DNA of 16,514 nt, taken from NCBI GenBank assembly GCA_018816605.1, contig JAHIVS010000387.1, positions 1-16,514 on the forward strand. Direction: 5' to 3'. The stretch comes from Pseudomonadota bacterium (GTDB lineage Bacteria > Desulfobacterota > Desulfobacteria > Desulfobacterales > Desulfobacteraceae). Shown in pieces: positions 1 through 7,267 of this stretch. A program made the translations under genes and the position numbers. The stretch's first letter is position 1, and every line of letters starts with the position of its first letter. The notes beneath the pieces were generated by a model, which was given only the letters and a program-made list of their open reading frames with translations, made no database searches and was not told the origin of the DNA.

Positions 1-35
1 CATAGTGGAACTCCTTGAAAATTTGGTTTTCAAGG
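1..35 (-). promoter_or_regulatory. Ribosome-binding site and start codon of a leftward gene, with the RBS inside a hairpin
   Basis: On the minus strand, ATG lies at 3-1 and is preceded by AAGGAG (16-11) at an ideal 7-nt spacing, so a gene probably starts here and runs out of the window to the left. The 9-bp perfect inverted repeat CCTTGAAAA / TTTTCAAGG (13-21 and 27-35, 5-nt loop) places most of the RBS in the 3' arm of a hairpin. A TTGACA box is present at 65-60 on the minus strand, but no convincing -10 follows it. Only the start codon of the gene is in view, so its product is unknown. Confidence 0.5.
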
Positions 36-633
36 CGCGCGACTTTTTTTGCGCACATTTGTCAACATAAAAATGACACTATTCCTTATAAAAACAAATA
101 CTTTTTATATGCAATAACCTAACCGGACACTACTGCAACGAAGTGGAAGGATAAGTCAAGAAAAAAATGGGAGGGACCTCGCAGGGGAGAAACCGATTTT
201 TTTCTTGGTTTATCCTGAAACGCAGTTACAAAATTTGTGGTGTTCAAAGAAAGATATTAACAAAAGGCATATGGCATAAAAGGAACTTGACCCGGCAACT
301 TACAGAAAAGAATTTGCTTTATCCAAAAAAAACCTGATGTGATTCATTTCCATTGACCCATTCCGGTTTTTAGATTCTTAATAATATATATTTAAACTAT
401 TGTTGAATATTTTCGTTTACACTGTTTATAATTGCTGTTAGGAAAAGGTTTAATAAATTCAGAATTCAAAAATGATCACATAACATTCAAATCTCCCTGA
501 TGTTCGGATCATTATAGAGGGCTTCAATATCGTTGTACGAACAACCATTTAACTTCTTATTCAATGGGACTTGGCAGAAAGAATTGCGATGATCTTCATA
601 CATGGAAGTGAAAAAAAGGAAGGGGGGGGGAAA
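36..633. other. AT-rich non-coding stretch
   Basis: Apart from the hairpin at 148-216, I see no gene in these bases. The sequence is AT-rich, with poly-A and poly-T tracts and no ORF of useful length on either strand. A G9 run (622-630) sits just ahead of the LivK-like remnant where its ribosome-binding site would be. Confidence 0.5.
148..216 (+). repeat. Long hairpin with a 21-bp stem
   Basis: The arms 148-168 and 196-216 pair over all 21 positions, with 19 Watson-Crick pairs and two G-U wobbles (155/209 and 156/208). The loop is 27 nt and G-rich. The wobbles are allowed in plus-strand RNA, whereas the minus-strand transcript would have A-C mismatches, which hints at a rightward transcript. 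The stem contains an A7/T7 tract. It could be a structured RNA, a terminator or an element end; nothing else in the sequence decides between these. Confidence 0.6.
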
Positions 634-851
634 ATGAAAATTTCAGTCCTTGTATTGCTCGCGTTGATGGTATCATGTAACCCTTGGATTTGGAAAAGAG
701 ACAATCAAAATTTGCGTTGCCGGGGCCATTTCCGGTGAGTTGCCACCCTTGGCATTTCTTCTGTTCGAGGTGTTGAAATTGCGGCTGAAGACATCAACGC
801 CCAGGGTGGTCTCCTGGGTAAAAAACTGAACCTTTGATCGGCGATGATATA
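634..851 (+). pseudogene. Decayed LivK-type branched-chain amino-acid binding protein, 5' end only
   Basis: An ATG at 634 begins a hydrophobic signal-like stretch (MKISVLVLLALMVSC). The reading then continues only if the frame is shifted: GKETIKICVAGAISGEL in one frame, then GISSVRGVEIAAEDINAQGG and LLGKKLNL in another, then LIGDDI after a further shift. This order (signal peptide, IKI-VAGA-SG, a G-E-A-DINA-GG-LGKK block, then a DD) is the N-terminal pattern of periplasmic binding proteins of ABC transporters for branched-chain amino acids. At least three frameshifts, and the loss of the remaining roughly 300 residues, mean no functional product. Assignment is from motif recognition; no partner transporter genes are present in the window. 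Confidence 0.6.
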
Positions 852-907
852 TATTTCTGGATAGATTCTATTAACCCAGTGATAGGCATCAATAATATCG
901 GAATATT

Positions 908-1612
908 ATGTTTAACAAAAAAAAAATTCATGAAGATTTGCAGGAGCATTTTCGAGTAAATTCATATGTGGATTTAGCAATAAATTATGATATGGATAAT
1001 CAATCTATTAACCGAGTTAAAATACGAAAAGTTGATTATTTGAAAAATTTATTGGTGATGTACCAACCGGCTTGGTCAAAAGCTCGAAAAGGTCAGACAA
1101 TAAATATTAGTACCTTGTATTTAAAGGAAAATAGAATCTCTTTGTTTGGTAAGGTAATTCAGGCAGAGTCTAATTTCTTTATCATGAAATATAAGCCCGA
1201 GATTATTTTAATTAATCTGAGGAGGGGGTTTAGGGAAAATCCAAAAATATTATTTGATATTAATGGGAAAATTGAAATCGATGATAGAGAAAGATCGGTT
1301 TCAGAAAAATTTATTTTAAAAGATCTAAGTATTTCGGGTGTTGGTTTCCTATCACAAGATTATGAATGGGATAAGGATTTTTTAAATAAAAGACTAAACA
1401 TAGAGGGACGAGCTCATTTGAATTTTATAAATAAAAAAAACCAATTCACATATACTGTTTCTGGAATTATAAATCTCGTTAGAATTATTAAAACATCAAA
1501 TGGATTTCTTGAAGGTTATGACTTTTTGGGTAAAAAATCTGATGATATTTCAAAAATTGTAATGGATTCTCAGTTTGCCCACAAGCAAGCAGAAACAAAG
1601 TATTACGATTAG
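908..1612 (+). CDS. PilZ-domain protein, probable cyclic di-GMP receptor
   Basis: This encodes 234 residues with no signal peptide or membrane segment, so it is probably cytoplasmic. The second half carries the two PilZ signatures in the right order: an RxxxR motif (RRGFR, residues 105-109) and D/NxSxxG (DLSISG, 139-144). These bind cyclic di-GMP in known PilZ proteins. Residues 1-100 look like a YcgR-type N-terminal beta domain, which would make this a two-domain flagellar-brake-like or general PilZ effector; that part is inference. There is no strong ribosome-binding site before the ATG (only GGA, 6 nt away). The gene is much more AT-rich than the RiPP operon and stands alone between decayed stretches, suggesting separate origin or poor maintenance. 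The ORF itself is intact. Confidence 0.75.
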   Translation: MFNKKKIHEDLQEHFRVNSYVDLAINYDMDNQSINRVKIRKVDYLKNLLVMYQPAWSKARKGQTINISTLYLKENRISLFGKVIQAESNFFIMKYKPEIILINLRRGFRENPKILFDINGKIEIDDRERSVSEKFILKDLSISGVGFLSQDYEWDKDFLNKRLNIEGRAHLNFINKKNQFTYTVSGIINLVRIIKTSNGFLEGYDFLGKKSDDISKIVMDSQFAHKQAETKYYD

Positions 1613-1976
1613 ATAATTTTAAAGCGTTTGTTCAAAACTGCTTGAGTATCAACACCCCAACATCAACCAAGGATATCCTGACCAGGCGTGATAATGCCAT
1701 AAAACCGTCCGTTTCAATTACGAAATGGACGATACAGGTTCGATCACAACGACCTACGTATATCACTCAGATATTCATGGTATGCGGTTAACCGGATATA
1801 TCGACCCTACGCCATCGTCCAATTACTTGCGGACGGAGATATTGATTCTACAGAAGGAAAGGGCCCGTTGACACCAAATTCAAAAAAAAAAGCCAAATCG
1901 AAACAAACGGCAAAATGGCGCCTATGCAACATTCTGAAAGGAATAATTTTAAAACAGAATCTATTTAAAAAAATCT
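1613..1976 (+). other. Gene-free stretch with a possible coding remnant
   Basis: No intact gene is visible. From about 1700 to 1873 one plus-strand frame stays open and reads like real protein: it includes VRFNYEMDDTGSITTTYVYH, then GMRLTGYIDPTPSSNYLR, and ends in TGA at 1871-1873. It has no credible start or ribosome-binding site and I do not recognise the family. It may be the 3' part of a lost gene. The last 100 bases are A-rich and lead into the TIR-like gene. Confidence 0.35.
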
Positions 1977-1994
1977 ATGGGGAAAGGAGGCAAA

Positions 1995-2999
1995 TTGAGT
2001 GCCGTAACTTTGTTTAAAAGCTTAAAAGAAACATATATTCAGGATGCGGATGATGGAGAGCTTGAATGGAAGCGCTTATATTCCGGATTATTAGAAATCC
2101 CCGATGCTCACTACACCACTTTTATTCGGCTATCATATTTTCGCCAATGCAAAGGTGCCGTTCAGCGGTTTCAAGAAATCCCAGATCTATATAAAATTTA
2201 TAAGAGTCCGACAAAACTATTTGTATCTCATAAATGGGAGGAAAGAAATCATCCGGACAGATCAAGGCGGACACTGAAAAAATTATTAAGCTTAACCCAG
2301 ACTAGCCGTGATGATACCGCGGTCTGGTGGGATTTCTGTAGCCTTCCCCAAAAAAACAGTCAGACCGGCCTTGATGATCGTTCGGCAGAATTAAAAGAGT
2401 TTTTTAAATATCAGTTAACGCTAATACCGCTAATAATACTTGATTCTCAAAGTATGTTTCTCTGGGCTGAGGCAGGCACTCACAGTGGGTGGTGCTGTGT
2501 TGAGCTCCTTATAACACACGCGTTGTTAAATCATTTAAACCAAATGATTTATAAAAGAAAAAACGATTTCTGCAAGCCCCCTCTTTTTATAACTCAATTA
2601 GAGAGTGGACCCTTAATAGAATCAGACTTGTACAGGTTTGAACACCAAATATTTTATAAATTATATAGTAGTGATGTCGCCAATGATTGGCACAAAAAGC
2701 TCATTACATGGATGAACATCCAATTAAATCAGGGAAAACCGACACCATACAGCCACGTAATTAGGAAGGTAACACCTGAACTGATTTCCAAAATGATTTT
2801 GGAATTTAATTTAACTTTTACGAATGGATCAGATTCAAAAACTGTATCCGATATGTTGTTCAAGCTTTATAATAAATTAAGCTTTGAACCATTTGATAGT
2901 TTCAAATGGGAGGGTCAAGCCGATTTACTATCAATGTGGCATTATGTGAAAGGCTGCTTGGGAAGTTGTGTCGTTCCAAAAACATATTATTGGTTTTAA
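1995..2999 (+). CDS. TIR-like domain protein, candidate NAD-processing enzyme
   Basis: The open frame begins with ATG at 1977, but there is no ribosome-binding site before it. A strong one, AAAGGAGG, lies inside the frame 4 nt before a TTG at 1995, so I place the start there (334 residues). Counting from the ATG, the core reads LFVSHKWE (81-88), HPD (92-94), VWWDFCSLPQ (116-125) and GWCCVELL (171-178). This is the TIR-fold pattern: a first strand ending in SH, a middle strand followed by D-CSLPQ, and a WCxxEL helix whose Glu (residue 176) is the expected catalytic residue of TIR NADases. The wording is closest to TIR-like domains I know from eukaryotic proteins. Residues 230-340 match nothing I recognise. 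There is no signal peptide and no obvious partner. A role in defence or cell death is possible but inferred. It ends 19 bp from the convergent tolC-like gene. Confidence 0.55.
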   Translation: MSAVTLFKSLKETYIQDADDGELEWKRLYSGLLEIPDAHYTTFIRLSYFRQCKGAVQRFQEIPDLYKIYKSPTKLFVSHKWEERNHPDRSRRTLKKLLSLTQTSRDDTAVWWDFCSLPQKNSQTGLDDRSAELKEFFKYQLTLIPLIILDSQSMFLWAEAGTHSGWCCVELLITHALLNHLNQMIYKRKNDFCKPPLFITQLESGPLIESDLYRFEHQIFYKLYSSDVANDWHKKLITWMNIQLNQGKPTPYSHVIRKVTPELISKMILEFNLTFTNGSDSKTVSDMLFKLYNKLSFEPFDSFKWEGQADLLSMWHYVKGCLGSCVVPKTYYWF

Positions 3000-3018
3000 C
3001 GGTATGCCCGTGCCGGTA

Positions 3019-4320
3019 TTATTCAAAAGACAGAAGATAGGCAATCAGATCCCCCTGGGCATACATAATTTTAAGCACCGCCAGGTAAAGGGTGTACCTG
3101 GCATCGGCCATCTTTCGCTGGGCCTGTACCAGCAGGGTGTTTGCATCCATAATCTCTATGCTGTTTGTCATGCCGTGGGCAAATTGCATCTGAACGGCTG
3201 AAAAGTTTTCCCGGGCAGAGGTCAGTTCATCCGTAAGATTGCCCAGGGCTTCCCGGGCAGAGGCCAGCGCAAGAAAGGCAGCTTCGGATTCATATGCCAC
3301 TTTTTTCTTCTGGGACAGCAGATCCTGCCGGGTCTTTTTCACTTCCAATACCGCTTTTTGCCGCCTTGCCCCCCGCCCCCCCCCGTCATATAGGGTGAAC
3401 ACCAGATCTGCCTGGATATAGGCATTTTCCGTATCATGGGAATGACGGTAACTGCCGATATCATAGGCAACATCGGTTTCCTTGTATCCCCCTTCCAGGG
3501 TGAGGGCCGGCCAATAGGCCCCATTTTCGTAGCGGATATTGCGGACGGCGATTTCAAGGGCCTTCTGCAGCTGCTTGATCTCATACCGGTTTGCCATTGC
3601 CCTGTCCAGAATGGCTTCAAGGGAGACGGAGGAGGAGAAGCTGTCCAGGTCTGAAATCCCCTTGTCTGTTATGGAAAACCCCCTGCCAACCCCGGTCAGT
3701 CGGACCATCTCCGCCTTGTTGAGGGCCACATCGTTTTTTGCAAGAACCTTTTCAGTCAGGGCTTTGGATAATTCCGCCTTGGCGCGGAAAAGGGCTGTCT
3801 TGGTCACAGCCCCGGCTTTCAGCTGTTCCCGGACAAAATCCCGGTGAACTTTAAGCCGCTCTGCATCGGCCTCGGCAATGTCGACCCGCTTTAAGGATTT
3901 GAGAACCTGAATATAGCTTTGGGCCACATTAAAGAGGTGATCCGACCGAACCGCATCCCTTGAGAATCCCGCCTTTTCAATCATTTTTCTGGACATATCC
4001 CAGGCAATGAACTCTTTGCCGTTCAAGGTATACGCCTGGCTGAATTTCAGTCCCATGGTATTGGCATCCGGAGAATATGCGTCGTCGTTTTTATCGTTGG
4101 CATACCGGCCATATACCTGGGCATCCGGTATCAGACCCGATAAGGCCCCCAGGGTTTCCTGACGGGCAAGTTCCAAATCAACCCCGGCATTGAGGATAAT
4201 TTCCGATGTATTATCTGCCATTCGGCACAAATCGCCCAGCGTCAATATCGGCTGGGCCGATACCGGCTGAAAACAGCTTCCCAAAACAATTACCATCAGC
4301 ACAAGAATTTTTTTTCCCAC
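3019..4320 (-). CDS. TolC-family outer membrane efflux protein of the peptide export system
   Basis: This is the outer membrane channel that would pair with the HlyD and ABC proteins upstream to export peptide across both membranes. I choose GTG at 4320-4318: it follows GAGGAG by 4 nt and gives a clean signal peptide (KKILVLMVIVL core, cut after VSA at residue 22). A longer in-frame ATG at 4422 would add 34 residues ahead of the signal peptide and overlap the preceding gene by 62 bp, so it is unlikely. The product is 433 residues, normal for the family, with long alternating helical stretches (ETLGALSGLIPDAQVYG; later coiled segments near the end) typical of TolC. The position at the end of the operon, 40 bp after the ABC gene, supports the role. 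A run of nine Cs (3376-3384) encodes DGGGRG and could be slippage-prone. Confidence 0.85.
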   Translation of the reverse strand: MGKKILVLMVIVLGSCFQPVSAQPILTLGDLCRMADNTSEIILNAGVDLELARQETLGALSGLIPDAQVYGRYANDKNDDAYSPDANTMGLKFSQAYTLNGKEFIAWDMSRKMIEKAGFSRDAVRSDHLFNVAQSYIQVLKSLKRVDIAEADAERLKVHRDFVREQLKAGAVTKTALFRAKAELSKALTEKVLAKNDVALNKAEMVRLTGVGRGFSITDKGISDLDSFSSSVSLEAILDRAMANRYEIKQLQKALEIAVRNIRYENGAYWPALTLEGGYKETDVAYDIGSYRHSHDTENAYIQADLVFTLYDGGGRGARRQKAVLEVKKTRQDLLSQKKKVAYESEAAFLALASAREALGNLTDELTSARENFSAVQMQFAHGMTNSIEIMDANTLLVQAQRKMADARYTLYLAVLKIMYAQGDLIAYLLSFE

Positions 4321-4360
4321 AACGCTCCTCTTATCAAAATGTATCCGTGCTTTTCCCAGG

Positions 4361-7261
4361 CTATAAGGTCTGGCGCCGGGCAATCCTTTTAAATAACTCA
4401 CTGGACTGCATGAGATCTTCATAGGTGCCGCGATCTTTTATCTCCCCCTTGTCCATGACCAGGATATGGTCGGCATCCTTTATGGTGGACAAACGATGGG
4501 CCACCACGATCCGGGTGGACGACAGTCCCGTAAGGCTTTCAATCACGTGTGCCTGTGTCCTGTTGTCAAGGGCCGAGGTGGCCTCATCAAAAATCAACAG
4601 TCTGGGCTGGTTGACCACGGCCCGTGAAATGAGCAGCCGCTGCTGCTGCCCCCCGGACAGGGTATCCCCCCCTTCCATGATCATGGTATTCATCCCCATG
4701 GGCATATTCCGTATGTCCTTGTCCAGTCCGGCAATTCTAGCCGCTCTCCATGCGTCATCCAGGGTCAGGGGATGGGTCCCCACAATATTTCTGAAAATAT
4801 CACCGGCCATGATGCGGCTGCCCTGCATCACCACGCCCATATTCTGGCGAACCCGGGTGATGTCCAGCTCTGCCAGGTCCTGATCATCATAGAAGATCCC
4901 CCCTGTATCCGGGGTCTCAAATCCCAGAAGCAACCGTATGAGCGTTGATTTTCCAGACCCGGACGGGCCCACCACTGCCACAAATTCCCCGGGCCGGACC
5001 TGAAAGCTTACATCCTTTAAAATCAGGGGGCCCTCCTTGGCATATTTAAAAAATACATTTGACAATTCCAGCTTACCTTTGAGTATTCCCGGATCGGCCT
5101 TCCCCTGGCATTTCTCGGGAACCGACACCATAAAGGGTTCCAGCCGTTCAAAGTAAGGGATGGCCATGATCACGGCATTCAGGGTAGCGGTTGCCTGGAA
5201 CAGGGCCCCCTGCAGATTGCCATATGCGGCATTGAATGCGAGGAAATCCCCGGTGCTCAGGGTCGCCGCATCCTCCATGAATACCAGCCAGGCAAACAGT
5301 CCCATCATTGAGAGCAGAAGAAAACCGGTGTTAAAGGTGCTCAGGAGGTTGACAAATCTGCCCCCCTTAAAGGCTGTTTGTTTCTGACGGGCAAAATTTT
5401 TGGCCCACAGGAAAAAGGCCCGGTCTTCGGCCCCTGCCACCCGAATTTTAGGCAAAGCGCTTAAAAACTGCATCACCTGACCGGAAATCCGGCCTTCCAG
5501 GCGGGTGACAACCCGGTAATATTTCAATTGAAACAAGGCCACACTAAAAATTACGCCAAAGGCAAATACCAGAAGGGCCATGGCCACCCAGGCCAGGCGG
5601 GTATGGTAATAAAAGAGAAGCCCCAGGTTAAACACGGAAAAAATACTTGCGATCAGGGTGGTGGTCACGGTTCCGGCCAGAATCTGGCGGATATAGGTCA
5701 GCCCCATACCCCGGTTGGCAAGTTCTCCTGCAGTGTATTGTTTAAAAAACGGAATGGGCATTCTCATGATCCTGTCCCAGAGTGCAGACTCGACAAAATA
5801 ATGGAACCGCTGCTCTATTCTCAGGGTGCTGATGTTCCGGACCCCTGTGAACAGGGCAGTGGTCAGGGAAAACCCGACCAGAATGGCCGTGATGTTCATC
5901 AGCCGGGACTGCTGGGCTCCGGGAATAATATCACTGAAAATCAGGTCCGTGGCCAGGGGAGCGACCAGGCTGAGGATACCGATCAGGGCGCCGAGAAAAA
6001 ATATCCCTGCAATGGTTTTGCCTGACCCCCGCAACCCCAATCTGGCCATATCCTTGAAAGAAAGCGATCTGTCCGGAAAGGCGGGATAAAAGGTAAATGC
6101 CTGATCTGAGATACCTTTTGCAAGGGCAGCGGTCAGCTTTTGGGATTTTGGGTCCAGAGGGTCTTGGATCTTGTATCCGGGTCCGGAACAGGGTATAAGC
6201 CCGACCGGTCTGCCCTGATCTGCTGTAAATCCCACCAGAGGCCCGTGATCCTGTTTCCACCATTTGCCGGTCAGGGTTACCTGGCGGAACTTTATCCCGG
6301 ATGCCCTGGCAATCTCTTCAATGGTCGGATCTGATTTCTCCTGACGGGTCTGGTTGGGATCCAGGATGGGCAACCCGATAAAATCACCCACCAGAACCGA
6401 TGCGCTGACCAGAGGAGAGGCATCCCCATGGACCCTTCGGGTGAACGAGCTCTCCGACAATACCGCCCCCAGCTCGTCAAAGCCTTTATTTAATGCTTTT
6501 TGATCCTCACGCAGTTTGGCCTGGATCAGATTATACCGGTCGGCTGAATTCATTCCCGAATTCAGCATGAGAATGCCCAAAATTAATTCATGGAACCTGT
6601 CCAGGGCCTTAAAAACCCTTCGGGTATGCAAGGCCGTTTGGGTGGAACAGACATCAAGGGTCGTGTGATTGATGGTTTTCACCCAGCTTTGGCCGGTCAG
6701 CGGCAGCATCTCTCCCTTTGAAACGGTTTCCATGCTGATAAACAGGGCCAGGCCGGTCCGGCATTCGACCCAGACCACACCCGACTCCGGCCCTGCAATG
6801 GTATCCTTTTTTGTCCCGGCCCCAAGGTTAGATTCCAGTATCAATTCCTTTTTGGGACAGGGCTGAATATCCCGGGTCACCCCCTGGGACAGCCCGGATA
6901 CCCAGGTATCGATCAATCGGGCTGCCTGATCCGTGTGAATGGGGTCAAAGGCCAGCTTCTCGAATATATCCATATCCAATTCAACCAGCCGGGTACCTGG
7001 AAACCCTACTGCCAGAAGCCCCTGCCCGAGGCCAAACCCCTCCAGGTCCATCCCCATGAGCAGCTCGCCTTTGCCGGCACTGAAAAAATGGGCTTTGGAT
7101 CCTGACACCGCCCCTGATGCGATCTGAACGGCAAAAACCTGCACACTGCCGGAAAGAATATACCAGACCCGGTCGGGCCGATCCAGAAGAATGGGCGTAT
7201 TGCCGCTGACCGTGTACTCACGGCCCGAACGCATAAATGAATCTGTCAACGTTTCTGTCAT
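4361..7261 (-). CDS. NHLM/NHLP bacteriocin-system ABC transporter, permease/ATP-binding protein
   Basis: This 966-residue protein matches the architecture of the second ABC transporter of NHLP/NHLM peptide systems. Residues about 15-105 resemble a cyclic-nucleotide-binding-like fold (VWYILSGSVQVF), followed by a long soluble region to about 405, an ABC transmembrane domain (about 415-705) and a nucleotide-binding domain. The ATPase motifs are complete: Walker A GPSGSGKS (765-772), Q-loop Q813, signature LSGGQ (868-872), Walker B LLIFDE (888-893) and H922. It has no C39 peptidase domain, unlike its neighbour. The ATG is 6 bp after the stop of the peptidase-transporter gene and lacks a clear ribosome-binding site, so translation is probably coupled. 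It may act as a heteromeric or separate export pump; which is not decidable from sequence. Confidence 0.88.
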   Translation of the reverse strand: MTETLTDSFMRSGREYTVSGNTPILLDRPDRVWYILSGSVQVFAVQIASGAVSGSKAHFFSAGKGELLMGMDLEGFGLGQGLLAVGFPGTRLVELDMDIFEKLAFDPIHTDQAARLIDTWVSGLSQGVTRDIQPCPKKELILESNLGAGTKKDTIAGPESGVVWVECRTGLALFISMETVSKGEMLPLTGQSWVKTINHTTLDVCSTQTALHTRRVFKALDRFHELILGILMLNSGMNSADRYNLIQAKLREDQKALNKGFDELGAVLSESSFTRRVHGDASPLVSASVLVGDFIGLPILDPNQTRQEKSDPTIEEIARASGIKFRQVTLTGKWWKQDHGPLVGFTADQGRPVGLIPCSGPGYKIQDPLDPKSQKLTAALAKGISDQAFTFYPAFPDRSLSFKDMARLGLRGSGKTIAGIFFLGALIGILSLVAPLATDLIFSDIIPGAQQSRLMNITAILVGFSLTTALFTGVRNISTLRIEQRFHYFVESALWDRIMRMPIPFFKQYTAGELANRGMGLTYIRQILAGTVTTTLIASIFSVFNLGLLFYYHTRLAWVAMALLVFAFGVIFSVALFQLKYYRVVTRLEGRISGQVMQFLSALPKIRVAGAEDRAFFLWAKNFARQKQTAFKGGRFVNLLSTFNTGFLLLSMMGLFAWLVFMEDAATLSTGDFLAFNAAYGNLQGALFQATATLNAVIMAIPYFERLEPFMVSVPEKCQGKADPGILKGKLELSNVFFKYAKEGPLILKDVSFQVRPGEFVAVVGPSGSGKSTLIRLLLGFETPDTGGIFYDDQDLAELDITRVRQNMGVVMQGSRIMAGDIFRNIVGTHPLTLDDAWRAARIAGLDKDIRNMPMGMNTMIMEGGDTLSGGQQQRLLISRAVVNQPRLLIFDEATSALDNRTQAHVIESLTGLSSTRIVVAHRLSTIKDADHILVMDKGEIKDRGTYEDLMQSSELFKRIARRQTL

Positions 7262-7267
7262 GGAGAA

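Noticed and set aside
4361..4422. N-terminal extension of the TolC-type protein from ATG 4422
   Set aside because: It would put 34 residues before the signal peptide and overlap the preceding gene. GTG 4320 has a good ribosome-binding site.
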